Below are positions 35,402 through 44,614 of a stretch of 64,000 nucleotides of DNA, in pieces. The notes under the pieces were generated by a model. The model was not told the origin of the DNA and ran no database searches. It was given only the letters and a program-made list of their open reading frames with translations. This DNA comes from Glaciecola flavus (GTDB lineage: Bacteria; Pseudomonadota; Gammaproteobacteria; Enterobacterales; Alteromonadaceae). How positions within the stretch are numbered: position 1 is the stretch's first letter; each line of letters begins with the position of its first letter. Both the position numbers and the translations under genes were made by a program. The stretch spans positions 124,001 through 188,000 of the forward strand of contig NZ_JBHRSW010000004.1 of assembly GCF_042646125.1 (NCBI RefSeq). The letters run 5' to 3'.

Positions 35402-35527
35402 TTCACTCCCCTTGACGTTTAAGTAAGCAAATGTATCGAGTATTGAGATAAGAAGCAACACAGCTACTTGCTTTAAATGTAAGAATCTATGACATTGTCG
35501 CGAGTAGCCAAACCTAACGTGCTCAAG

Positions 35528-35920
35528 CTATGCGTTCTCTGGCCTATCATCGATTGCATTTGCCAACACACTTAGTTGAAGCTCTACCCGTTTTATTTCT
35601 CTAATCACCGACAAACGATTTAGCTCCATGAAGAAAAACAGCCTAGCGATACCAAAAGCAATACTCGCCACTATCACTCCTGCCAGCCAATTAAGTTTGA
35701 TGGCTAAATCCGCCTCGTGAAACATCTGATAGGCGAAGTAGACAGCAAAACCTGCGCATACTATTTGAATGAGCACAACAACCGCAAACGTTAAGCGAAA
35801 AGAGCCCTTAAAACTGCGTACTATTAATTGCAATGCATTTGCTTGCTCTTCTATAGACTCATCTTGTTTTTCCGCGCTATCACGGATAGCATCGAGTAGC
35901 TTTTGATCTAATTTATTCAT
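35528..35920 (-). CDS. DUF6768-like membrane protein linked to ECF sigma factor
   Basis: A 130-residue protein with an acidic cytoplasmic N-terminus (MNKLDQKLLDAIRDSAEKQD), two transmembrane helices (about 42-65 and 77-98) and a conserved-looking C-terminal helix FMELNRLSVIREIKRVELQL. The pattern matches DUF6768 proteins, which are commonly encoded next to ECF sigma genes and are candidates for anti-sigma or membrane partners. It lies 134 bp downstream of the sigma gene with a 23-aa mini-ORF between. Role inferred from position. Confidence 0.75.
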   Translation of the reverse strand: MNKLDQKLLDAIRDSAEKQDESIEEQANALQLIVRSFKGSFRLTFAVVVLIQIVCAGFAVYFAYQMFHEADLAIKLNWLAGVIVASIAFGIARLFFFMELNRLSVIREIKRVELQLSVLANAIDDRPENA

Positions 35921-35977
35921 CTTACCCTCTAAAATATTTACGTTTTTAATGTTGCGCTTTAAGAATCCTACCCCTAG

Positions 35978-36049
35978 TTATCTCAAACCATTCAGCATGG
36001 TTAAAATAGCGACAAGTAAAGCAATGAGAATATCTACAATTGTCTCCAT
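35978..36049 (-). CDS. Mini-ORF, 23-aa putative membrane peptide
   Basis: ATG at 36049, four bases after the sigma-gene stop, opens a 23-codon frame with the hydrophobic stretch IVDILIALLVAILTML and ends LNGLR. GGCGAG lies upstream. The spacing inside the sigma/DUF6768 operon and the single-helix character make it plausible as a small membrane peptide, but at this length a chance frame cannot be excluded. Confidence 0.4.
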   Translation of the reverse strand: METIVDILIALLVAILTMLNGLR

Positions 36050-36053
36050 GAGC

Positions 36054-36632
36054 TCACTCGCCATTGAGTCGTATAGCGAGCTGCTCTCTCGCTTTGTAAA
36101 GTCGAGACTTTATTGTGCCGACAGGCACGCGTATTACCTCTGCAATTTCTGTCATGGTTAATCCTTCTAAATAATGTAAATAGACAAGTTGATAGTGCTC
36201 AGGGGATAAACATTTTACTAGATCGTTAAGCGCTCCCTGGTCTTCATCACTTTCTACATCGTAATGTTCAGTTTGCTGTTGCTCAGACAAAGTCGACGTT
36301 AATTTTTCTTGCCGATAATGCTCTCGCATTAAATCCGTACATTTTCGTTGTAAAATGCTGTAGATCCATTTGGGAAAACTTCGCGGATCACTTATTTTAC
36401 TGATAGATTTTGTCAAGGCTTCAAAGCTCAACTGCACAGCATCCTCAGCTTTAGAACGATCACTTATCCTGCTATTCGCATAAGCCAATAGCTTTGGATA
36501 CCAAAGCCGCAAAAGCGCTTCCAAGGCCTTTTCGTCTCCTAGCTGGCAGTTGATTACCAAATACTCTGTAATAATTTGTTCGTTAGTGCGCTTCATATAG
36601 TAAAGGTCGTCGAACGTATGCTTTCGGTTCAT
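36054..36632 (-). CDS. ECF RNA polymerase sigma factor
   Basis: A 192-residue sigma factor with region 2 (about 25-100: GDEKALEALLRLWYPKLLAYA, SKAEDAVQLSFEALTK, FPKWIYSILQRKCTDLMREH) and region 4 (about 135-188: LSPEHYQLVYLHYLEGLTMT, EIAEVIRVPVGTIKSRLYKA). It is more canonical than the CHAT-linked sigma factor. An ATG 12 codons later is an alternative start. It heads a run of small membrane proteins (23 aa, DUF6768-like, perhaps the 94-aa one), so control by a membrane anti-sigma partner is likely. No target promoter was recognised. Confidence 0.92.
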   Translation of the reverse strand: MNRKHTFDDLYYMKRTNEQIITEYLVINCQLGDEKALEALLRLWYPKLLAYANSRISDRSKAEDAVQLSFEALTKSISKISDPRSFPKWIYSILQRKCTDLMREHYRQEKLTSTLSEQQQTEHYDVESDEDQGALNDLVKCLSPEHYQLVYLHYLEGLTMTEIAEVIRVPVGTIKSRLYKAREQLAIRLNGE

Positions 36633-36864
36633 TTAATTTTTTAATTTATGAATATGGTGCGTTGATGGCAAATGATCCAGTTTGGGAGACGCAAATCCTA
36701 TTGGGGTGGATACGGGTACTGACAGAGCTTACCCAGTCAATAGTCGGGACATTGGCTAGCAACTACGATTTATGAGCGAAGCGAAAAATACTTTAACAAC
36801 AACTCTGGAAAGCGTCGCCAAGCGAACGTCCTTTGGGAATGCAGTAATTGAACACTCTCATATT

Positions 36865-37305
36865 TTAGTCTCTACAGTGCATTTCACACACACTAACTGC
36901 TTTCCCATTGTACTTAGCATAAAATTCATCGGATATTACAAAGCCATAGCTTTTATACAGTTGAATGGCGGGTATATTAGATCGCGTTACCCAAAGGCTA
37001 GTATTGCCAAGGGATTTTGCTAGTAGACACTCCAATAGTGACTTACCTATTCCTCGTCCACGCGCACTTGGTGCAACAAAGAGTGCCCTAATTTCAGACT
37101 TTAGAATTGCACCAAAACCCAGTACTATCCCATCTTCATAGACGAAAATGTTTGATTCCATTACCTTTGGAAACCTTTTCGGATCCTCTTCAAGTCTGAT
37201 TAACACAAATTCTCCCTCTTCAAAGCGAAGTTCATCGAGTTTGGATTGTGCGTATATCTCAAATATTTGCGGCAGATCGTGCTGCTCAAATGGTCTGATT
37301 TTCAT
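36865..37305 (-). CDS. GNAT family N-acetyltransferase
   Basis: A 146-residue single-domain acetyltransferase. The acetyl-CoA loop is VAPSARGRGIGKSLLECLL (about 77-95) and the C-terminal IQLYKSYGF motif carries the usual catalytic-region tyrosine. The RimI-like layout suits acetylation of a small molecule or a protein N-terminus. ATG with GGTGAATAAC upstream. No operon partner; the substrate cannot be inferred from the neighbourhood. Confidence 0.9.
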   Translation of the reverse strand: MKIRPFEQHDLPQIFEIYAQSKLDELRFEEGEFVLIRLEEDPKRFPKVMESNIFVYEDGIVLGFGAILKSEIRALFVAPSARGRGIGKSLLECLLAKSLGNTSLWVTRSNIPAIQLYKSYGFVISDEFYAKYNGKAVSVCEMHCRD

Positions 37306-37373
37306 TTTTGTTATTCACCAAATACAAGCAAAGGCTTAAAGCCCTTGCTTGTATTAACAGAAGTTGATTACTT

Positions 37374-40300
37374 CTAAGGATTCAACTGTAAACTAAATCT
37401 ATGTTTATATTCGCTATCCAGCAAGCGATACTTTTTGATCGGTGCCGCATTGGGCGTCCACGAGTTAGTACCACCGACTCCTGCTTGGGCTAAATCAATA
37501 TTCAGGGTGTAAAACCCTTGTTCTACTAGTTTGTAAGTATGCGTGGCGCTATCCAAATTTTCCGCTGACCAAGGCCACACTGAGATACTTAGTTCATTGT
37601 CACTGTCAACTTTTAGACCGTGCTTTTTGCTCTTGTCGTGAAGTGTCAACCAATCAACGGCTGTGCGATTAGCACTTTCCTGCGGCCGCACATAGTGTTC
37701 TAAGAACGTTTCTACGGCACCCTCATAAATGCTGATTTCAGCACCGGCCGAACGATCGACATAGTTTTCCCAAGGGCCTTTACCATAATACTTCATTTGC
37801 GCAAATTTTTTGTTTACCCCCATGCTCATGCCAACACGCAGTAGGCCATGTTCGGTGAAATAGTCAGAGGCCGATTCGTTAATGTTTACCGCCATTTCTA
37901 CATCAATTATACCCTTGCCACTCAGCGTGTACCGATATTGAATGGTCACTGCTTTGTCTATTGATTTTTGTACCGACACCAAGGCTTTGTTTTTGCTCAA
38001 ACGTTTTGCCTCGACGCGATCAATATTAAGCTGAGAGGGCAATGCCTGCCATACCGCATGATGTGTTTTGGTATCCCAGCCCATGCGATCATTGTCAGTT
38101 TGTGGACGATAAAAGTTCTCGACCAAGGGGCTTTTTAAGACTTCCTCTGTGGCTGAGCGCCACGCAATCAAATTACCGCTTAGTTTTGAAAAGCTTGCAC
38201 TGAACACGGCATTGTCGATGGTGATAACATCACCTTCATCACTTATGTTTATATCTTGTTGCGCCGTTTCAACAGGCTTTTTCGCTTTGTAATAGGGTAA
38301 CTCGTAACGTTCTTTTGCCACTTCATAGCCTGCTTCAGCCCACAGACTGTCAGTTTTGGTGTGTACACTCAATCGCAACCAATATCGTTGCCCTGGTACA
38401 ATTTTGGGTTTCTTGAAAGGAGCTTTAATGGTTTTAGTTTGACCCGGCGCGAGAGCCTCATCGCGCAGAGCACCCGAATCTAACAAAGTATTGTCAGCAT
38501 ACAACGACCAGCGGAGCTCGTAATCGGCTAAATCAACAAACGACAAACGGTTGGTGATAGCCACTTTACCGCGTGACAAGCGCTTTGGCTCAAAATCAAA
38601 AGGCTGAAAAACATACTTTGCTTCTTGTGCCATCGCTTTTGGTTGGCGATACGAGTCAACAATACCATTAATATTGAAATTACTGTCATTAGGCGTGTCA
38701 CCATAGTCACCGCCATATGCCAAAAACACTTGCCCGCCTTCCGTTTCTTTAACCAGCCCTTGGTCAATCCAGTCCCAAATAAAACCGCCCATTAGATTGG
38801 GTTTTGACCAAACTAGATCCCAGTACTCTTGTAAATGACCCAAGGAGTTCCCCATGGCGTGAACATATTCACACATTAATACTGGACGCTTGTCATAGCC
38901 TGAACTGGATAAGCGGTCTAATTCATCAAGTCTAGGGTACATCCGGCTTACTACGTCCACGTATGGGTAATCCGTTGGATAATTCATCATGGACGCGCGT
39001 GTTGTAGGCGTTAGCTTTTTGTCTGCAATATGTAGAGGAACATAATTAGGATCGCGGCTATCGCCTTGCACGCTTTCGGCATGGACAAAACGCGTGGGAT
39101 CATATTCTTTTAACCACGCCACCGCTGCTGCATGCGAAGGCCCCGCACCCGATTCGTTGCCGAGAGACCAAGAAATAATTGAGGGGTAATTTTTGTCTCG
39201 CTCGGCCATTCGCGTTATTCGTTGCATTATCGCGCCCGTCCACTCAGGATCATTGGCCAGCCGGGCACCAATGCCATGTGTTTCGATATTGGCTTCATCC
39301 ATCACATATAAACCATATTCATCACATAGCGACAAAAAGTAGGGATCATTGGGATAATGTGCTGTCCTCACGGCATTAAAATTAAGTTGCTTCATTAAGA
39401 TGACGTCTTGCCGCATATCCTCCCGCGTCAAAGCTTTACCAAGCACAGCATCATGATCGTGACGGTTTACGCCAATAAGCTTGACAGGTACGCCATTAAT
39501 CAATAATTCACCAGAGTCGATAATTTTCACATCTCTAAAGCCCACACGCGTACTGCGAGACTCAACGTGCCTACCCTTATCATCTTTTAGGCTTAATACC
39601 AATGTGTATAGGTAGGGGGTTTCTGCTGACCATAAGTTCGGCTCATTGATAGCGATTGATAGATGAGTAAAATCAAATGCACCTCGGTGAGGATGTTTTC
39701 TTGGATTGAGAATGTCAGCCATAATGCTAGAAGGCTCTGACAACACAGCTTTACCAGTGTTATCAAACAACTGCGCTTCTACTTGCCATTTTTCTAGTGT
39801 TTGGTATTCCTGTTTGCCAAGTTCGATATTAAGTTGCAAATTGGCCTTGGTATAATCTTCGTTTAATACTGTTCTCACTGCAAAATCGTTGATTGACACT
39901 TTTGGCTCTGCAAACACCAATACTTCTCTGTGGATACCACTCAAACGCCAGTGGTCTTGATCTTCAAGGTAACTGCCGTCTGACCAACGAAAAACTTGCA
40001 TGGCAATCGTATTGTTGTCTGCGTTTTTATTCACGAACTCAGTAATATCAAACTCTGCGGGTAAATGACTCCCTTGGCTGTAGCCCACATGTTGCCCGTT
40101 AATCCAAAGATGAAATGCTGATGACACCGCACCAAAATGCAATATTATTTTTTGTTCGCTACCCCAGTCTTCTGGCAATGCAAAAGATTTTAAGTAATAG
40201 CCTGTTGGGTTTTCTGTGTCTATATACGGTGGGTTAATCGGAAATGGGTAAGTATGGTTGGTATAAATAGGCGTACCATAACCAAGTAGTTCCCAATTTG

Positions 40301-40658
40301 AAGGAACCTTAATTACATCCCAAGACGAAGCATCAAACCCCAATGAATAAAAAGCTTGATTGAGCGGTTTATCATCGGGTTCAAAATGAAACTGCCAGTC
40401 ACCATTTAAGTTGAGCAATTTAGCGCGCGTGCGATCACGAAGCAAAGCATCTTCAACACTTTGATAAGAATAGGATGTCGCACGCGCAGGCAATTTGTTT
40501 TTAGAGACAAACTGCTCGTTTTCCCAAACATTTGCATAGCCAAAATGAAAGCCACTAAGCAAGAATAAAATACTAAAGGTTGAAAACCATATAAAGGTTA
40601 TTTTTTTGTTAAAATCATTAAGATTTATTTTTAACAAATATGGCCAAGCTGACCTCAT
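37374..40658 (-). CDS. Exported GH2 beta-galactosidase (LacZ-type)
   Basis: A protein of about 1094 residues with all LacZ domains: jelly roll, immunoglobulin-like sandwich, TIM barrel and Bgal_small_N (C-terminal EHGLLRVGMSMGVNK, YYGKGPWENYVDR). The acid/base is about E502 in WSLGNESGAG and the nucleophile about E597 in LMCEYVHAMGNS. Unlike E. coli LacZ it has an N-terminal signal or anchor (ITFIWFSTFSILFLLSG, then HFGYAN), so it acts outside the cytoplasm on galactosides, perhaps algal. ATG at 40658 has GGGG upstream; 40670 is an alternative. Not co-directional with the sugar-acid genes. Confidence 0.94.
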   Translation of the reverse strand: MRSAWPYLLKINLNDFNKKITFIWFSTFSILFLLSGFHFGYANVWENEQFVSKNKLPARATSYSYQSVEDALLRDRTRAKLLNLNGDWQFHFEPDDKPLNQAFYSLGFDASSWDVIKVPSNWELLGYGTPIYTNHTYPFPINPPYIDTENPTGYYLKSFALPEDWGSEQKIILHFGAVSSAFHLWINGQHVGYSQGSHLPAEFDITEFVNKNADNNTIAMQVFRWSDGSYLEDQDHWRLSGIHREVLVFAEPKVSINDFAVRTVLNEDYTKANLQLNIELGKQEYQTLEKWQVEAQLFDNTGKAVLSEPSSIMADILNPRKHPHRGAFDFTHLSIAINEPNLWSAETPYLYTLVLSLKDDKGRHVESRSTRVGFRDVKIIDSGELLINGVPVKLIGVNRHDHDAVLGKALTREDMRQDVILMKQLNFNAVRTAHYPNDPYFLSLCDEYGLYVMDEANIETHGIGARLANDPEWTGAIMQRITRMAERDKNYPSIISWSLGNESGAGPSHAAAVAWLKEYDPTRFVHAESVQGDSRDPNYVPLHIADKKLTPTTRASMMNYPTDYPYVDVVSRMYPRLDELDRLSSSGYDKRPVLMCEYVHAMGNSLGHLQEYWDLVWSKPNLMGGFIWDWIDQGLVKETEGGQVFLAYGGDYGDTPNDSNFNINGIVDSYRQPKAMAQEAKYVFQPFDFEPKRLSRGKVAITNRLSFVDLADYELRWSLYADNTLLDSGALRDEALAPGQTKTIKAPFKKPKIVPGQRYWLRLSVHTKTDSLWAEAGYEVAKERYELPYYKAKKPVETAQQDINISDEGDVITIDNAVFSASFSKLSGNLIAWRSATEEVLKSPLVENFYRPQTDNDRMGWDTKTHHAVWQALPSQLNIDRVEAKRLSKNKALVSVQKSIDKAVTIQYRYTLSGKGIIDVEMAVNINESASDYFTEHGLLRVGMSMGVNKKFAQMKYYGKGPWENYVDRSAGAEISIYEGAVETFLEHYVRPQESANRTAVDWLTLHDKSKKHGLKVDSDNELSISVWPWSAENLDSATHTYKLVEQGFYTLNIDLAQAGVGGTNSWTPNAAPIKKYRLLDSEYKHRFSLQLNP

Positions 40659-40972
40659 AAATCGCCCCATTTTTTTATATATAAATATGCATTCCCGAGT
40701 AAATTGCTTTTACTCTGCTTTAAAAGATCAAAGAATAAACAGCATTTAGACTGCTTGCAATAGCGCAATGAACCTAACAATTTCAACATTTTCACAAATA
40801 AAACAGCCGCTACACTAAGTAAAATCAAGACGATTGAAGGATCAACTAACGCTTTTTGTAGCGAACACAAATAAAATAAAATAAGCGTATTCTAAAATTA
40901 AAGAACAATGTATACATTCACAATCAATTGACAATTTGCTAACAATACACAAATGAAAAAATATAATTAAGG
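40659..40972. promoter_or_regulatory. lacZ/gntP divergent region with GntR operator candidate at 40907-40918
   Basis: This AT-rich 314-bp stretch between divergent genes has no open gene. It contains AATGTATACATT at 40907-40918, identical to the site before otnK, about 55 bp upstream of the GntP permease start. This places the permease in the same predicted GntR regulon. Nothing else of note was seen. Confidence 0.7.
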
Positions 40973-42343
40973 ATGGATTTAGCAGTGCTTTCACTTCCCA
41001 TTATCTTCACGATAGTTTCCATGGTCGTTTTACTCGTACTGGTACTAAAAATTAAGCTACCGGCATTTATTGCACTTCTGTTGGTAAGTATAGGCTTTGG
41101 CCTTGGTGTACAAATGGCAACTGAAGATGTAATAGAGGCTGTAAGATCGGGTATGGCGAGTACACTGGGCTTTGTCGCCGTAGTGGTTGGGATTGGCGCC
41201 ATGATGGGTGCGTTGTTGGAGCACTCTGGCGGTGTCAACGCGATATCTACTACTCTCCTCAATAAGTTTGGCGAAAATAAATCTCAGTATGCACTGGCTC
41301 TAATTGGATTTATCGCTTCGATTCCAGTGTTTTTAGACATTGCCTTTATCATATTAATGCCTGTGCTTTTGGGTATACAACGAAAAACGCGTAAACCTCT
41401 AGTTTATTACGCCATCCCTCTACTCGCTGGTTTGGCAGTCACCCATGCTTTCATTCCACCAACACCAGGGCCTATTGCCGTCGCCGATATTCTCAAGGCT
41501 GATTTAGGTTGGGTCATAGTATTTGGCACCATTGCGGGGTTACCTGCTGCTATTATTGCAGGTCCTATTTTTGCAAAAAAATTGGCTCAAATGTCGATGT
41601 TTCAAACAGATGCAAAACAGGAATCAAGTGAGCAAGCTGATGTGAGCAACGACAATACACCCCCCATCAGTTTTGGCGCAGCAATCACAGTCATTTTATT
41701 ACCACTCGTTCTAATTTTAGCTAGCACATTAATAAAAATCGGGGAAGAAACAAGTAGTACCGACAATGTCATTGTACAAACTATTATCTTTGTTGGTCAC
41801 CCTTTTGTCGCGTTACTTATAGGATGTTTAGTGGCTTGGTACTTTATTGGTATCCGCAGGGGCATGCCTGCAACAGCCTTAAATGAAGCAATGGTCAAGG
41901 CATTGCAACCCGCTGGTACGGTGATTCTTGTAACGGGTGCTGGCGGTGTATTTAAGCAAATTTTAGTTTCTTCTGGTGCAGGTGCAGACCTCGCAGCAAT
42001 GCTGCAAGCCAATGCTCTCCCCATCGTATTTTTTGCTTTTTTTGTTTCCGTAATTATTCGCGTTGCGCAAGGCTCTGCTACTGTTGCGATGATAACCGCT
42101 GCTGGTTTAACCGCACCAGTGTCCGAAGCAGCAGGGTTAGCTGGTTCTGAACTCGCGCTACTTGTCGTAGCAATTGCGGCGGGAGCAACAATGCTCTCAC
42201 ACGTGAATGATTCTGGTTTTTGGCTGGTAAGCCGTTACTTGAAGTTTAGCGAATCTCAAACCTTACGCAGTTGGACGGTTTCTACAACTATTATCGGCAT
42301 CGTTTCTTTTGCCATCGTTTGTTTACTTTGGATGATGGTTTGA
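40973..42343 (+). CDS. GntP family sugar-acid permease
   Basis: A 456-residue inner-membrane permease with about 12 hydrophobic segments. Family signatures include GFVAVVVGIGAMMGALLEHS, VTHAFIPPTPGPIAVADIL and SHVNDSGFWLVSRY. Members import gluconate, glycerate, idonate and related acids with protons. The shared operator upstream links it to the otn locus, so a tetronate or its precursor is a likely substrate. ATG at 40973 has a ribosome site touching it (AAGG); a GTG four codons later (40985) may be the true start. Confidence 0.93.
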   Translation: MDLAVLSLPIIFTIVSMVVLLVLVLKIKLPAFIALLLVSIGFGLGVQMATEDVIEAVRSGMASTLGFVAVVVGIGAMMGALLEHSGGVNAISTTLLNKFGENKSQYALALIGFIASIPVFLDIAFIILMPVLLGIQRKTRKPLVYYAIPLLAGLAVTHAFIPPTPGPIAVADILKADLGWVIVFGTIAGLPAAIIAGPIFAKKLAQMSMFQTDAKQESSEQADVSNDNTPPISFGAAITVILLPLVLILASTLIKIGEETSSTDNVIVQTIIFVGHPFVALLIGCLVAWYFIGIRRGMPATALNEAMVKALQPAGTVILVTGAGGVFKQILVSSGAGADLAAMLQANALPIVFFAFFVSVIIRVAQGSATVAMITAAGLTAPVSEAAGLAGSELALLVVAIAAGATMLSHVNDSGFWLVSRYLKFSESQTLRSWTVSTTIIGIVSFAIVCLLWMMV

Positions 42344-42363
42344 TTACAAACTAGCATGCATTT

Positions 42364-42397
42364 GAGTGCCTCCTTCTATCTATTGAATTGGGCACTC
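42364..42397 (+). terminator. Possible weak terminator after gntP
   Basis: GAGTGCC (42364-42370) pairs with GGCACTC (42391-42397) across a 20-base loop, followed by TTGTTGG. The U-tract is poor, so efficiency is doubtful. Confidence 0.4.
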
Positions 42398-42486
42398 TTG
42401 TTGGATCAGCTGTCATTTCTGGAGTGATATATTGGTATATAGCTACCAAGGTCGACTTATAAAAAATGCGGCTAAACTGCCAACAA

Positions 42487-43227
42487 TTAAAACAACACCC
42501 CAAAAGGATCCGTCTCACCTTCAAGCTCTTCTAAAGTAAAAGCCGCGTTAATTTCTGTCAGGCCAACTTCTAAAAAGCCTAAATCGTGGTCTTGAGCGAC
42601 TTTTACCCCAGTGGATAATGTCGTCCAATTGTCCCAAGTCGCGGCTAGACCTTTGATTGGAATGATCGATACCCACATTTCAAAGCGAACAGGTAGAGCA
42701 TTTTCACCAACAACCCATAAGTAACTGTCACCGGGTGTTACACCACCAGAATCATAACTCACTAAGAGTCCTCTCAACCCTTCTTCCATTGGGATAAATT
42801 GGCGCGAAGTACCTTGATCGAAGACCTTTGAAACAGGATTTAGCCAGAAGCTATCGTTTGCCCAGTGCGCCCATGCTTGTTCTAAGTATTTTTCTTTATC
42901 CTCATCAATGATTTGGCCATCCCTATACACCACGCCTTCTCGTGTGCTTAAATTAATTACAACCTCTAGCTTATCCCATTTGACACGCGCTAAATGGCGG
43001 CTTTTGTCCCACAAATGCTGTTGACGGCCTGCAAAATGCCACCTAATGGCACCGGTTTTAAGCCAAGCTTCGTGATTAATGGCTTGCAGCATGTCATTCG
43101 CAAGCGCATCTGCAACTGGACCTGATTCGCCTGTAGGCAGTGCCTTACTTTTGATTTTGACATAGCCAATCAAACTAAGCGCGATAGCCAAGAAAACGGC
43201 AAAAACAATAACTAAGGCTCTTTTCAA
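42487..43227 (-). CDS. Hypothetical exported or membrane-anchored protein
   Basis: A 246-residue protein starting at TTG (43227) with AGGAG upstream. An N-terminal hydrophobic helix (ALVIVFAVFLAIALSLIGYV) is a signal peptide or anchor. The rest is Trp-rich and beta-strand-like (IRWHFAGRQQHLWDKSRHLA, LWVVGENALPVRFEMWVSI), which recalls lipid-binding or LolA-like folds, but I recognise no family. It stands alone. Role unknown; probably periplasmic. Confidence 0.8.
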   Translation of the reverse strand: MKRALVIVFAVFLAIALSLIGYVKIKSKALPTGESGPVADALANDMLQAINHEAWLKTGAIRWHFAGRQQHLWDKSRHLARVKWDKLEVVINLSTREGVVYRDGQIIDEDKEKYLEQAWAHWANDSFWLNPVSKVFDQGTSRQFIPMEEGLRGLLVSYDSGGVTPGDSYLWVVGENALPVRFEMWVSIIPIKGLAATWDNWTTLSTGVKVAQDHDLGFLEVGLTEINAAFTLEELEGETDPFGVLF

Positions 43228-43499
43228 TGGTATCTCCTATGTGAGTTCTATTTAGCTACATTTGTATTTAGTGAAGTATAAAGTGCAGTAGCTATTGCAT
43301 ATCGAGCAGTTAATGAGAAGTGTAATTGTATGGTGTTTGATATGTCCAATACTAGGGGAATCACATTGACGGAACAAGATATTTTAGAAGGCAGAATAGA
43401 GGCTGTTGAATGGTATTGGTGTCTACATACAACACATAGGCACCAATATTTAACGGAGAAGGAGGTCTTTTTTCAGCTAAAACCGTTATCTACCTTCCT

Positions 43500-44579
43500 T
43501 CAATCCTGAGACAGAAATGGATAATCCGTATAGCCAGTGTCGTCACCGCCATAAAATCGCTCAAAGTTCAGTTCATTAAACGCCGCGTTTTGCTTAAAAC
43601 GCTCAGGTAAATCTGGATTGGCAATGAAATAGCGACCATAGGTAATCGCACTCGCTTTACCTTCTGTTATCGCTGCAGTCCCAGAATCCAGATCATAATT
43701 GCCGTTGGCAATATAGGTACCTGACCAAATCTTTCTTAAATCATCTATGATTGATCGTTTTTCTGGAGACAGCTGGCTAAATGGCATTTCTTCATTGACT
43801 TCTAAAAACGCTAAGCCATATTTGTCCATTTGGCTGTACACATAGCTGAAGGTTTCAAGAATATTGCCGTCACCAACATTGTTATACTCGCTCACGGGTG
43901 ACAACTTAACCCCTACCCTATCTGCACCCCATATTTCAATTGCGTCTTCAGTGATTTCTTTTAAAAAACGAAAACGATTTTCCAGCGAACCGCCATATTG
44001 ATCCTTGCGTAAGTTTGTCGTGTCCTGCAAAAAAGTATCAATAATAAAACCACCAGCCGAATGAATTTCTACTCCGTCAAAACCGGCCTCGAGTGCATTT
44101 CGACTGGCATTTGCAAAATCTTCACGCAGTTCGGCTATTTCGTCTAAGGTAATTTCTCTCGGTGGAGTTGGCGTTGCCATGCCATTTTCTATCATTACCT
44201 CTTGCGTAATCGGTATCGCACTGGGCGCCACTACATCTCTGCCTTCAGGCATAAGTGACTCATGGCTTGCACGCCCCGCATGCCATAGTTGCAAGAATAT
44301 TAGGCCACCTTCTTTGTGTACCGCTTCCGTCGTTTCTTTCCACGATTCGACTTGCTCTTTAGTATAAATACCTGGGCAGTTAATTCCGCCTGACCAATTG
44401 TTTACGCGTGTTGACTCAGCAACAATAAGACCTGCCGAAGCCCGCTGGCGATAATACTCTGCTGTAGACGGTGGGTTGATTCCGCCAGCTAGCGCGCGAT
44501 AACGACTCATGGGCGCCATGAAAATTCTATTTTTTGTGGCGTATCGACCGACCTTTCTCGGTTCAAAAAGTACTGACAT
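43500..44579 (-). CDS. Old Yellow Enzyme family alkene reductase (NADH:flavin oxidoreductase)
   Basis: A 359-residue FMN-dependent TIM-barrel reductase. Landmarks are KNRIFMAPMSRYRA at the N-terminus, LQLWHAGRASH, the FADNASRNALEAGFDGVEIH-like helix with the substrate-side residues, DQYGGSLENRFRF and the FMN-phosphate motif YGRYFIANPDLPERF. Members reduce activated C=C bonds or nitro groups, often as an electrophile defence. It is downstream of the peroxiredoxin-like gene and divergent from a TetR regulator, so it is probably one inducible redox operon. Confidence 0.93.
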   Translation of the reverse strand: MSVLFEPRKVGRYATKNRIFMAPMSRYRALAGGINPPSTAEYYRQRASAGLIVAESTRVNNWSGGINCPGIYTKEQVESWKETTEAVHKEGGLIFLQLWHAGRASHESLMPEGRDVVAPSAIPITQEVMIENGMATPTPPREITLDEIAELREDFANASRNALEAGFDGVEIHSAGGFIIDTFLQDTTNLRKDQYGGSLENRFRFLKEITEDAIEIWGADRVGVKLSPVSEYNNVGDGNILETFSYVYSQMDKYGLAFLEVNEEMPFSQLSPEKRSIIDDLRKIWSGTYIANGNYDLDSGTAAITEGKASAITYGRYFIANPDLPERFKQNAAFNELNFERFYGGDDTGYTDYPFLSQD

Positions 44580-44614
44580 TGTTATTTTCTCTACTATTAA
44601 TGTATTTGATTCGC

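Noticed and set aside
36772..37023. 83-codon plus-strand frame
   Set aside because: Most of it is antisense to the GNAT gene and it has no ribosome site or recognisable domain.
41130..41140. Another TAGAGGCTGT-like match inside the GntP gene
   Set aside because: It lies in a conserved coding part and lacks the final TT, so it is likely coincidence.
42398..42482. Hydrophobic codons (VGSAVISGVIYWYIATK) in the gap after gntP, as a remnant of a membrane protein
   Set aside because: The frame has no start and is under 40 codons; too short to separate from chance.
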